From Shewanella nanhaiensis (GTDB lineage Bacteria > Pseudomonadota > Gammaproteobacteria > Enterobacterales > Shewanellaceae), in contig NZ_JAHZST010000005.1 in NCBI RefSeq assembly GCF_019457885.1, positions 186,001 to 250,000 on the forward strand: a stretch of DNA of 64,000 nucleotides, read 5' to 3'. The notes under the pieces are model-generated. The model was not told where the DNA came from, did no database searches, and saw only the letters and a list, made by a program, of their open reading frames with translations. Below are positions 29,864 through 38,135 of the stretch, one piece after another (within the stretch, counting starts at the first letter, position 1; each line of letters begins with the position of its first letter). The position numbers were made by a program, and so were the translations under genes.

Positions 29864-31300
29864 TCAAAGCTCAGTTTTTGCTTTAGCACTGATCACCTTG
29901 TCTCGCACTAGCTCTCTAGGTAAGTTGTTTTTTAGTCGTTTTCCTAGGTGTTTTGCGACGCCAAGTGCGCAGTGATGATAGGTTAAAATCACCTCTCCTT
30001 GTGGTTTTCCGCCATCTTGTAGCGGAATATCGCGTCCCATCAAATACTCTATTGCTTGTGTTTCATTGAGCTCGATGGCGTTGTGTTTATCTGATAGTGC
30101 CATAATTGCTTCATGGCGGACCTTAAATCCTTTCTTTAGCCCGTCAGCTAATTTAATTCCAATACGCTGAAAGCGCATCTTTCCGATAAAATCGGCCATT
30201 TTGGCTGGGAATAACCAATATTCAAGATCTCGCTCCATGATTAAACCATCTTTAGGCAAGCTGATGCCAAAAGTGTGCTTAAAATAGTGGTTAAGCTCAT
30301 CTTTTGTTTTCTTAGTTGCTGCTGTAAATGGGAAGTTTTTCTGTGCTTTTGGTAGAGGCTTCTGGCGCTCAACATCGGCCACTTTACGGATTTTAGCGAT
30401 GAAGAAGCCTTCACTATCGTAAATTTGCGGCCAAACGTGCAGGAACCCCTCTGAAGTACAAGATCTGTCGGCATCGGGAAATAGCTGACTCAATGGCTGA
30501 AACTCGACTGCGTGAGGAAAGCACGACATTAAGTGCTCACAGACCTCTTGATTTTCACTGCGGCTAAGGGCGCAGGTTGAATAGACTAAGCTCCCGCCAG
30601 TTTTAAGGGCGAGAAATGCTGATTCAATTAACGCCTTCTGGGTTTCAATAATCGAGGCATTTTCTTCTAGGCTCCAGTTACGCAGTGCTAACGGGTCTTT
30701 TCGTATTGTTCCCTCTCCGCTACATGGAGCGTCGAGTAAGATGGCGTCAAACTGATGATAAAGATATTCACCAAATACGCGAGCATCGAAATGAGTCAAG
30801 GCGGTGTTGCAGACGCCCATGCGTTGTACATTGGCGTGAAGTACTTTGACCCGGCTAGAGGAGTATTCGTTGGCAACTAACAGGCCCTTATTATCCATTA
30901 AACTGGCCATCTGAGTGGTCTTCGAACCTGGTGCTGAGGCCATATCGAGAATGGTGTATTCAGATGAGTTATCCATACCGTCAAACAGCGCAGTAGGGGG
31001 CAGCATGGAGCTGGCTTCTTGAATGTAAAAAAGTCCCTGAATATGTTCTATGGTATTGCCAAGCTGTATCTCATTGTCCAGCGCCACCCAAAAACCATCA
31101 CTGCACCAAGGGATCGGATCGAGCGTCCAACCTTTAGGTGCCATTAGTGCAACAAACTCTTTTGATGAGATCTTTAATGTATTAATGCGAATAGAGGGCC
31201 GAAGGGGCTTACTACTGTAGCTGATAAAATCATCCATCGTGAGATGAGCTGGCATATCTTTAGCTATGCTATTGATAAAATCTTGATTTAATTGAACCAT
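29864..31300 (-). CDS. rsmF: 16S rRNA (cytosine(1407)-C5)-methyltransferase RsmF
   Basis: Methylates C1407 of 16S rRNA. Seen: ASAPGSKTTQMA (SAM site), DAPCSGEGTIRKD with the cysteine of the Pro-Cys motif, YSTCALSRSENQEVC with the catalytic Cys, and the RsmF-type C-terminal extension (PUA-like, FPFTAATKK onward). I chose the ATG at 31300 because the longer frame begins with TTG and adds residues not seen in relatives; this gives 478 residues, the family's length. The gene stands alone and is convergent with tatD. Confidence 0.94.
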   Translation of the reverse strand: MVQLNQDFINSIAKDMPAHLTMDDFISYSSKPLRPSIRINTLKISSKEFVALMAPKGWTLDPIPWCSDGFWVALDNEIQLGNTIEHIQGLFYIQEASSMLPPTALFDGMDNSSEYTILDMASAPGSKTTQMASLMDNKGLLVANEYSSSRVKVLHANVQRMGVCNTALTHFDARVFGEYLYHQFDAILLDAPCSGEGTIRKDPLALRNWSLEENASIIETQKALIESAFLALKTGGSLVYSTCALSRSENQEVCEHLMSCFPHAVEFQPLSQLFPDADRSCTSEGFLHVWPQIYDSEGFFIAKIRKVADVERQKPLPKAQKNFPFTAATKKTKDELNHYFKHTFGISLPKDGLIMERDLEYWLFPAKMADFIGKMRFQRIGIKLADGLKKGFKVRHEAIMALSDKHNAIELNETQAIEYLMGRDIPLQDGGKPQGEVILTYHHCALGVAKHLGKRLKNNLPRELVRDKVISAKAKTEL

Positions 31301-31459
31301 AGGAGAGAAACTGTTACCGAGCAACGTGTTATTTTGCGCGATTATAGCATAGCATGGCTTAGTAAGCGTAAGAGGAGAGCGGTAACATCTGCCTGTTTAG
31401 GAGTCGGTGTATATCTCCTCGACTCAGTAACGATTAGCGAGTGAGAATAAGGGGATCTT

Positions 31460-32686
31460 GTGTTAAATCGGGTGTGGTTGTTTTTCTTTGTAACGGCGAT
31501 GATTGCCATCTCTATTCAACTTTTTAATGGCAATATTGAGGTGTTATCAAACTCAGTAAATGCCCTCTTTGATAGCTCAAAACTTGCTGCTGAAATCGCA
31601 TTGGGATTAATTGGTGTGCTCTCTTTGTGGATGGGTCTGATGAGGGTGGGGGAGAAAGCGGGCGTGGTCGGCTTCTTTGCGAGTTTGTTTGAGCCATTAC
31701 TCTCCCGTTTGATGCCTGAAGTGCCCAGAGGTCATCCAGCTTACGGCAGTGTGACCATGAACCTAACTGCTAATATTTTGGGTTTGGATAATGCTGCGAC
31801 ACCTCTTGGGTTAAAAGCGATGCAAGATCTGCAGAATTTAAACCCAGAAAAGTCAGTGGCCACCAATGCGCAGATCCTGTTTTTAGTTCTTAATACCTCA
31901 TCTGTCACACTGGTGCCAGTGACCGTGTTTCTCTACCGCGCCCAACAAGGCGCTGCAGCACCAGCAGATATCTTTCTACCTATCTTGTTAGCAACATCGG
32001 CATCGACCTTAGCGGGTGTCATTATAGTGTCGCTGTTCCAGCGGCTATCACTACTTAATGCCGTGGTGCTAGGTTATGGCGCAGTGATATTTGGCTCTAT
32101 AATGGCATTAGTGTTTTATCTGGGAACCTTGACGACGACGGCCATAGGTACCTTGTCGACAGCGATGGGTAATGGAATATTACTGCTGCTGGTGTTTAGC
32201 TTTATACTGGTGGCCGGATTGCGTAAGGTCGCTGTGTATGATGAATTTATTACGGGAGCGAAAGAGGGATTTTCTCAGTCAATAAAGCTTATCCCATATC
32301 TGCTTGCTATGTTGTTGGCCATTGCGTTACTGCGGGCTTCAGGTGCGTTAGATTATCTGCTAAATCTGATCTCTGTGCTGGTTTCCGTTGCCGGAGGTGA
32401 TACTCGTTTTGTTGATGCGTTGCCAACGGCAATCATGAAGCCTTTTAGTGGTTCAGGAGCCAGAGCCATGATGTTAGAGACCATGGAGCACCATGGTGTC
32501 GATTCATTTGCTGGGCGTTTAGCCGCTATTTTCCAAGGAAGTACTGAAACCACTTTTTATGTCTTAGCTGTCTATTTTGGTGCCGTGGGGATCAAGAATG
32601 GACGACATGCATTAGCCTGTGGGTTAACAGCAGATTTTGCTGGAATTGTCGCTGCCATTTGTGTCTGTTATTACTTTTATGGGTAG
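31460..32686 (+). CDS. SpmA-SpmB fusion, nucleoside-recognition (Gate) domain membrane protein
   Basis: Multi-helix inner-membrane protein of 408 residues. The first half matches spore maturation protein A (NLTANILGLDNAATPLG) and the second half SpmB (MKPFSGSGARAM, FQGSTETTFY, GLTADFAG). These Gate domains also occur in nucleoside transporters. The start codon is GTG, preceded by AAGGGG. The organism type suggested here does not sporulate, so a transport role is more likely than spore maturation (inference). It stands alone and ends in a bidirectional terminator. Confidence 0.88.
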   Translation: MLNRVWLFFFVTAMIAISIQLFNGNIEVLSNSVNALFDSSKLAAEIALGLIGVLSLWMGLMRVGEKAGVVGFFASLFEPLLSRLMPEVPRGHPAYGSVTMNLTANILGLDNAATPLGLKAMQDLQNLNPEKSVATNAQILFLVLNTSSVTLVPVTVFLYRAQQGAAAPADIFLPILLATSASTLAGVIIVSLFQRLSLLNAVVLGYGAVIFGSIMALVFYLGTLTTTAIGTLSTAMGNGILLLLVFSFILVAGLRKVAVYDEFITGAKEGFSQSIKLIPYLLAMLLAIALLRASGALDYLLNLISVLVSVAGGDTRFVDALPTAIMKPFSGSGARAMMLETMEHHGVDSFAGRLAAIFQGSTETTFYVLAVYFGAVGIKNGRHALACGLTADFAGIVAAICVCYYFYG

Positions 32687-32700
32687 CGAGTTGCACAATA

Positions 32701-32739
32701 CAGATAAAAAAGCTGACGAAATGTCAGCTTTTTTATCTG
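32701..32739. terminator. Bidirectional terminator, 17-bp perfect stem
   Basis: The 17 bases at 32701-32717 pair exactly with 32723-32739 around loop GAAAT; the stem contains an A6 run on one side and T6 on the other. It serves the convergent SpmAB-like gene and the outer-membrane protein gene. Confidence 0.9.
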
Positions 32740-32756
32740 GTAAATACCTGTTTATC

Positions 32757-33650
32757 TTAGAAGTGATAACTTACTGAAAGCATGGGGCCGATAAAACTGT
32801 AATGGAGGTTATAGTTGGCGATATGCAGATCGGCTTGAGTCTTTTTATGAACATAATCGACATCGACCTCATAGTAGTTAAAGGCTGCTGTCATGTGCCA
32901 ATTTTCGGTTATCTCAGCTTCAACTCCAGCTCGAATATCGACTAAATTACCTTTAAGATCATCAAGTTTGATATAAAAGTATTGTGCATGGGCGGTAAAC
33001 CTAAAGCCTGGCATAAATTCGTAATCGCCATAGAGACCGATATCTGGAAGAGGGGCTGTTACGCTCTCCTCAACCATCTGGTTGGTTGGGGTTGCTCCAC
33101 AGGTATCTAAGCTGCCGCCATCGATACAGGCACCTATATTTCCTTCAAACCCTGTTTCAATAAACATGGCATGGAGTCCGAGAGATAGCCCTAAATTGTA
33201 ATTATTTCCCTGTAGAAAATTATAACCATAACCTATGCGGGCGATATCGATATTAAGGGTGGTTTTAATTTTAGCCCCTAGTTGAATATCGTAGATTTGA
33301 TCGTCAAGATTGACCTGAAAAGGGGTTGTTATCTGCTGTACATCAGCATTGCGATGTAGTTGCTTCCAGTCGATATATAGACTGTGTTTATCGTTAAAGT
33401 GGTAAAAAACTTCGAAAAAAGGTAAAAACTGTGACTCTTCAAGCTTAAGATCTTGTTCGAAATCAATTTCAAAATCATTCCCAAGAATGGGGTTAGTAAC
33501 ATCCATGCTGGAATTTGAGTTCGAATAAAACCCTCCTATTCTAATGACGGTTTTACTGTCATCTTCAGGAAGTGGGCTCATTGGCTCTTGGGCCCAGCAG
33601 GGCGATGTTATTAATAGACCTAATACGGAAATGCCTATCTTTCCAAGCAT
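32757..33650 (-). CDS. Putative outer-membrane beta-barrel protein, function unknown
   Basis: Seen: a Sec signal peptide (hydrophobic residues 3-15, cleavage near SPCWAQ, about residue 20), then a Gly/Tyr/Asp-rich sequence with alternating hydrophobic strands (FEVFYHFNDKHSLYIDW, YNLGLSLGLHAMF) and a C-terminal aromatic residue (SVSYHF), the hallmark of barrel assembly. Two Cys (GACIDGGSLDTCG) probably form a loop disulfide. 297 residues suggest a 10-12-strand barrel. I do not recognise a named family. Confidence 0.8.
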   Translation of the reverse strand: MLGKIGISVLGLLITSPCWAQEPMSPLPEDDSKTVIRIGGFYSNSNSSMDVTNPILGNDFEIDFEQDLKLEESQFLPFFEVFYHFNDKHSLYIDWKQLHRNADVQQITTPFQVNLDDQIYDIQLGAKIKTTLNIDIARIGYGYNFLQGNNYNLGLSLGLHAMFIETGFEGNIGACIDGGSLDTCGATPTNQMVEESVTAPLPDIGLYGDYEFMPGFRFTAHAQYFYIKLDDLKGNLVDIRAGVEAEITENWHMTAAFNYYEVDVDYVHKKTQADLHIANYNLHYSFIGPMLSVSYHF

Positions 33651-33956
33651 AAAGGCGACTCCATTAACTGTTATTATAATTATATTTTTCTAAGTTGTTG
33701 ATTTTATTGATTTGTACGTAAAATCTAGTACTATAGTATCAGAATGAGTTTATTTGTGAATGATTTGTATCAAGAAATGTCAGAATAAATTGGATAAATC
33801 ATACTATTTTTTCGAAAGGTAAACCTCTTCAGCCCGAAGGCGACTGTTTTCAAGGCCTGCGAGATAGTTCAATTACTGAGGAGCCGATTCTCCCCATCAG
33901 TAACTGATATGGATTATGTTTATTTTTTGTTAATTCGCTCTTTTGTAGCTAAAGAG
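33651..33956. other. 306-bp gap without a recognised feature
   Basis: AT-rich near 33651-33820 and more mixed after. It must carry the promoter of the outer-membrane protein gene (minus strand) and the 3' end of the dgkA transcript. I see no reading frame, no strong hairpin and no repeat. Confidence 0.5.
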
Positions 33957-34328
33957 TTATAGGTATCGAGATCCGAGGATCACGGCCCATGTGATGGCGC
34001 ATAGTGTTAGGCTCATAAATACGGCCGCAGAGGCGATATCTTTTGCTTGACCGCTTAACTGATGGTGTTCACTGCCTATGCGATCGACAACGGCCTCAAC
34101 TGCTGAGTTTAGCAGTTCGACAATCAGTACAATAAATAGCGTCAATATTAATAACAGACGTTCGATGGTCGTGATGTCGGCAACTAGAGCGATGGGCAAC
34201 ATTAGCAGTGCTAACATGACCTCTTGTCTGAATGCAGCTTCATGTACCCAAGCTGCTTTTAGCCCCTTCATCGAAAAGCCTGTCGCTCTAAATACGCGCT
34301 TTATACCGTGGTTATTTTCAGGTTTCAT
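33957..34328 (-). CDS. dgkA: Diacylglycerol kinase
   Basis: Small inner-membrane kinase recycling diacylglycerol to phosphatidic acid. Seen: 123 residues with three membrane helices, the amphipathic N-terminal part (RVFRATGFSMKGLKAAW), and the signature ELLNSAVEAVVDRI with the catalytic Glu. The length matches E. coli DgkA. It is divergent from the DNA ligase gene, with 215 bp between. Confidence 0.95.
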   Translation of the reverse strand: MKPENNHGIKRVFRATGFSMKGLKAAWVHEAAFRQEVMLALLMLPIALVADITTIERLLLILTLFIVLIVELLNSAVEAVVDRIGSEHHQLSGQAKDIASAAVFMSLTLCAITWAVILGSRYL

Positions 34329-34543
34329 ATTGTTCCAAAGTAAATTTGTGAATGCTTTATGCTGGTTGATATGGCAGTGTTTATTGCTGACAGTCTAATT
34401 TTTGCAAGAGTATAACATTGTGAAAATATGAGACCAATTTCAATTAGTTTGGTTCATGTTCTACACTCATGAGCATCGAGCTAATTAATAGCGTGATTGA
34501 GATTAATGGAATTGATCTTGAATATTTTACGAAGGAGCGTTGA

Positions 34544-35398
34544 ATGAAAACCTTAAATAGAAAATGGGGTGAGCTTGCCCTATTTCTCCTCTTGTTTATG
34601 TCACTACCCTCTGTTGCGGAAGGTGAAGATGCAAAGTCTATTCAACTTGCAACGAATGCTGAGATCGAGGGAGAAATAACACAGTACCTTATCAGTGAAA
34701 AACTCGATGGTGTGAGAGGATTTTGGGATGGGGAACAGCTTTATACTCGCTCAGGACTTCGCATTGTTACCCCTGATTGGTTTACACATCATTTCCCTAC
34801 CTATCCTCTAGATGGTGAACTTTGGATGGGAAGAGGTACTTTTGAGCAAGTTTCAGGCTTAGTGAGGCGTAAAACGCCGTTAGAGAGTGAGTGGAAAAAA
34901 GTGACCTTTATGGTATTCGATTTTCCCGATAGCAAACTCCCTTTTGGTCAACGTTATCAGTTTTACGTGAAAGCCTTAGCCGATATTTCACCCTATCTAT
35001 CGGTAATAGAGCAGATTCAAGTAGCGAATGTTGAGCAACTCGATGCCAAACTTGCCTTAGTTGTTAAGGGGGGAGGAGAGGGGTTGATGCTGCATAAGCA
35101 GAATGCTTTTTATGTAGCGGGTCGAAATCGAAATTTGATAAAACTTAAGCCATTTTATGATGCGGAAGCGACCGTTATTGCTCATCTTCCCGGAAAAGGT
35201 CAGTTCAGTGGCTTACTTGGGGCATTACTGGTTGAAACACCAGAAGGTTTGCGCTTTAAAATAGGCACAGGCTTTAGTTTAGAGGAGCGACGACAACCGC
35301 CTAAGTTAGGGGATATTATCACTTATAAGTATTTAGGTTTAACCCAGAAAGGTACACCTAGGTTTGCCAGTTTTTTGCGGGTAAGGGCTAGTCAGTAA
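34544..35398 (+). CDS. Exported ATP-dependent DNA ligase (Lig E type)
   Basis: Minimal ATP-dependent ligase of 284 residues with a signal peptide (hydrophobic residues 11-20, cleavage near PSVAEG). Seen: motif I EKLDGVRG with the nucleotidyl Lys53, motif III-like YPLDGELW, FMVFDFP, motif IV GGEGLMLH, motif V LIKLKPF, and an OB-fold tail (KIGTGFS, ITYKYLGL). Enzymes of this type are known from marine gammaproteobacteria and Neisseria, Haemophilus and Vibrio and are thought to act on DNA outside the cytoplasm. The tyrosine phosphatase gene follows 54 bp later. AAGGAG precedes the ATG. Confidence 0.93.
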   Translation: MKTLNRKWGELALFLLLFMSLPSVAEGEDAKSIQLATNAEIEGEITQYLISEKLDGVRGFWDGEQLYTRSGLRIVTPDWFTHHFPTYPLDGELWMGRGTFEQVSGLVRRKTPLESEWKKVTFMVFDFPDSKLPFGQRYQFYVKALADISPYLSVIEQIQVANVEQLDAKLALVVKGGGEGLMLHKQNAFYVAGRNRNLIKLKPFYDAEATVIAHLPGKGQFSGLLGALLVETPEGLRFKIGTGFSLEERRQPPKLGDIITYKYLGLTQKGTPRFASFLRVRASQ

Positions 35399-35452
35399 GC
35401 CGAATTAGAGAGTATATTTTGGCATATTCGCCGTTTGAATGATGGATTATTT

Positions 35453-35935
35453 ATGAAGAAAATAGAATCAGTGTTGTTTGTCTGTATGGGCAATATCTGC
35501 CGTTCGCCTACTGCAGAAGCCGTGTTTAGGGTGAAAGCTAAGCAGAGTGGTTTAGATATTGAGATCGATTCAGCAGGAACCTTAGCTTATCATCAAGGTG
35601 AATCACCGGATCCACGAACGGTTACCGCTGGGGAAAGGCGAGGCTTTAGTTTTGAAGGGATGAAAGCGAGGCCAGTGATTGATGAGGATTTTGCACATTT
35701 CGATCTTATTTTAGCCGCTGATGTCCAAAATATTCGGGAGCTACAAAGTCGCTGCCCTGAGCAGTATCTAGATAAGATTAAGTTGATGCTCTCCTATTGT
35801 GAGGAGGGGGCTGAGCCATCGGCTCAGGTGCTGGAAGTGCCAGATCCCTATTACGGTAAAGGAGATGGTTTTGAGCGAGTATTGGATCTGCTTGAATCGA
35901 GCTGTGAGCAATTAGTTAGGCTGATAAAGTATTAA
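35453..35935 (+). CDS. Low-molecular-weight protein-tyrosine phosphatase
   Basis: Cytoplasmic tyrosine phosphatase, 160 residues. Seen: P-loop VCMGNICRSPTAE (Cys-x5-Arg) near the N-terminus, and the general-acid motif DPYYGKGDGF near the C-terminus. I chose the ATG at 35453, giving MKKIESVLF as in relatives; the ATG at 35435 adds only six residues and has no ribosome site. It may be co-transcribed with the ligase. No capsule or exopolysaccharide genes are near, so its target is unknown. Confidence 0.92.
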   Translation: MKKIESVLFVCMGNICRSPTAEAVFRVKAKQSGLDIEIDSAGTLAYHQGESPDPRTVTAGERRGFSFEGMKARPVIDEDFAHFDLILAADVQNIRELQSRCPEQYLDKIKLMLSYCEEGAEPSAQVLEVPDPYYGKGDGFERVLDLLESSCEQLVRLIKY

Positions 35936-35937
35936 AG

Positions 35938-35977
35938 GTAAAAACTCAGCCTAACTTGAGACCGGCTGAGTTTTTAC
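35938..35977. terminator. Bidirectional terminator between phosphatase and ylqF
   Basis: The 14 bases at 35938-35951 (ending ACTCAGCC) pair exactly with 35964-35977 (starting GGCTGAGT). T-runs occur in both directions, fitting the two convergent genes. Confidence 0.88.
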
Positions 35978-35997
35978 TATTTTAACTATCGAAGGGG

Positions 35998-36936
35998 CTA
36001 TTTGTATCGCTTACCAGATCGTTTAAGCTTTTCTGCTTCCTCTTTGGCTTGCTTTTCAGCTTCTTTCTTCGCCATTAAGATAGCCACTTCCTCTTTCTCA
36101 ATTTCAGCCATCTCTGGAGTTTCCAGACTAAGTTGGCCTATTTTCCCTGAGCGAAACTCGTGAAGCACCAGCTCTGATACCTTATGCAGATCGATTCGAC
36201 CGCCAGGTCGCAGTGCGCCTCTTTTACGGCCAATAGCTTCGAGTAGTTCGATATCGGTATCAGGCAGCTCTTTGAGCTTGTAACGTTCAGCAATCGCTTC
36301 TGGATAAGCTTGCAGGAAGTACTCTGCGGCAAACATGGCCACATCCTCATATTCCATGGCTGTATCTTTGATTGCACCAGTAATGGCTAAACGATAGCTG
36401 CTTTTCTCATTATCGACCTTTGGCCACAAGATCCCTGGGGTATCGGAGAGAACAATGCCGTTTCTTAGGTTGATGCGTTGCTGCACTTTAGTGACGGCGG
36501 GTTCGTTACCTGTCTTGGCAATCGTTCTGCCCGCCAGTGTGTTGATGATGGTGGACTTACCTACGTTAGGTATTCCCATAATCATGGTACGAATATCTTT
36601 CTCTATCTTGTCGCGACTTGGTACAAACTTGCGGCATAGATCAGGAATTTTTTTCACTTGAGCCGCTTGTAATGTGGTGATGGCCATCGCCTTAACACCT
36701 TGTTCGCGCTCTAAGTATTCTATCCAACGTTGAGTGGTTTCAGGATCGGCGAGATCTGATTTGTTCAGTAATTTGATGCAGGGCTTATCGCCACGTAAGC
36801 TAGACACGACAGGGTTTTCGCTACTATAAGGGATTCTGGCATCTAGCACCTCGATCACGAGATCAACCTGAGGCATCACCTCTTCAATCTCCTTACGTGC
36901 CTTGTGCATGTGTCCTGGGTACCACTGAATTGCCAT
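35998..36936 (-). CDS. ylqF: Ribosome biogenesis GTPase YlqF (RbgA-like)
   Basis: Circularly permuted GTPase assisting large-subunit assembly. Seen: the permuted order with NKSD (G4) near residue 60 before the P-loop GIPNVGKST (G1) near residue 125 and DTPG (G3) after it; N-terminal WYPGHMHKA. The C-terminal end is very Lys/Glu-rich, likely RNA or ribosome-binding. 312 residues. It is preceded by a terminator, so it is a single-gene unit. Confidence 0.93.
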   Translation of the reverse strand: MAIQWYPGHMHKARKEIEEVMPQVDLVIEVLDARIPYSSENPVVSSLRGDKPCIKLLNKSDLADPETTQRWIEYLEREQGVKAMAITTLQAAQVKKIPDLCRKFVPSRDKIEKDIRTMIMGIPNVGKSTIINTLAGRTIAKTGNEPAVTKVQQRINLRNGIVLSDTPGILWPKVDNEKSSYRLAITGAIKDTAMEYEDVAMFAAEYFLQAYPEAIAERYKLKELPDTDIELLEAIGRKRGALRPGGRIDLHKVSELVLHEFRSGKIGQLSLETPEMAEIEKEEVAILMAKKEAEKQAKEEAEKLKRSGKRYK

Positions 36937-37005
36937 GTAAACGCCCTGTCTCTCAAAAACTTAATTGCGTGGATTTTACCTTGTTAAGGTGAATTTTAAC
37001 AAACA

Positions 37006-37027
37006 AAAAGCGCCTTTCGGCGCTTTT
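37006..37027 (-). terminator. Terminator of the 2OG-Fe(II) oxygenase gene
   Basis: AAAAGCGCC (37006-37014) pairs with GGCGCTTTT (37019-37027) around TTTC. On the minus strand it ends in TTTTG, 27 bp after the oxygenase stop and before ylqF. Confidence 0.8.
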
Positions 37028-37053
37028 ATCTAATTCTGTTAATCAAGAGGTGG

Positions 37054-37893
37054 TTAAATTACCCCCAACTCTCTCAATCGCTCCATTAAGTAACTATCAG
37101 CGGTATATTTGTCTGAGAGCACAACCTCTGGATTCGGATGCAGAAACAGAGGAAGAGAGATACGTGACTTGCTCTTATCTGCACCTTCTGGGTTTATCAC
37201 TCTGTGGCTTGTTGATGGGTAATAGCCGCAGGATGCTTCCTGTAGCATATCGCCGATATTGATAATAATGTTGCCAAAATCACTTGGAACATCTAACCAA
37301 GAACCATCCTTTACCTGTACTTGTAATCCTGGCTCATTGGCAGCAGGCAGTACTGTGATTAAATTGATATCTTCATGGGCTGCAGCACGGATCGCTCCCA
37401 TCTCTTCATCGCCAGACATGGGCGGATAATGCAGAACCCTAAGTAAGGTTTTTTGGCTGTTCTCTATCATCTGTGGTAAAGAGATGGAAAATTTAGCTTT
37501 AACTTCAGCTGGCGCATAAGATTCTATCCAGCCTAGTAGCTCTTGAGCCAATGCATTGGCTTTATCATAATAAGCGAGAATATTCTCTCTTAAGCTATCG
37601 GGAATACGGCCCCACGGATAGACGTGATAGTACTCTTTAATATCTTTTACACTATGACCTTTGGCAGTTTCAGAGATCTCTGCAGGAAAGAAACCATCTT
37701 GTGTCTCAGGCTTAAAGAGGTATTCACGTTTCTCCTCTGTATTGAAGAATGCTTGCCACTCTGTATAGATAGCTTCGACTAAGGCTTTGTCGATAGGGTG
37801 GTTACTGAGTACACCAAAGCCGGTTTCTCTTAAAGACTTTACAAACTCTTCGGCGCTATTAGGTGCTAGGTAATCTATGGTTTCTAGTTTCAT
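37054..37893 (-). CDS. 2-oxoglutarate/Fe(II)-dependent oxygenase, isopenicillin-N-synthase-like
   Basis: Non-haem iron oxygenase of 279 residues. Seen: the N-terminal DIOX_N-type region (FGVLSNHPI), the iron-binding His and Asp in AAHEDINLITVL, the distal His in TSHRVINP, and the 2-oxoglutarate-binding Arg in SRISLPLF. The substrate is not predictable. The gene stands alone between two terminators. Members in Shewanella and relatives are common but uncharacterised as far as I know. Confidence 0.87.
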   Translation of the reverse strand: MKLETIDYLAPNSAEEFVKSLRETGFGVLSNHPIDKALVEAIYTEWQAFFNTEEKREYLFKPETQDGFFPAEISETAKGHSVKDIKEYYHVYPWGRIPDSLRENILAYYDKANALAQELLGWIESYAPAEVKAKFSISLPQMIENSQKTLLRVLHYPPMSGDEEMGAIRAAAHEDINLITVLPAANEPGLQVQVKDGSWLDVPSDFGNIIINIGDMLQEASCGYYPSTSHRVINPEGADKSKSRISLPLFLHPNPEVVLSDKYTADSYLMERLRELGVI

Positions 37894-38083
37894 TTTTGCT
37901 CACTTATTATTTTACCTTGATCAGTTTAACGAGGCAAAAGCGCAGGATCAAACCCGTGTGAGGCAAATCACCTTATGATTGTTTACCTGTGAGGCTGATG
38001 TCACGGTAAATAGTAGATATAGCATAATTAACAGTTAGATAGATAAGAACAGGCTGTCTAAATATATTTTAAGTTCAGAGCAT

Positions 38084-38114
38084 AAAAAAGGCGAGCTACT
38101 CGCTCGCCTTTTTT
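38084..38114 (-). terminator. Terminator of the SulP transporter gene
   Basis: AAAAAAGGCGAGC (38084-38096) pairs exactly with GCTCGCCTTTTTT (38102-38114) around a 5-base loop. On the minus strand it ends in a T-run 21 bp after the transporter stop. Confidence 0.88.
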
Positions 38115-38135
38115 GATCACTCTTTCACGACAAGG

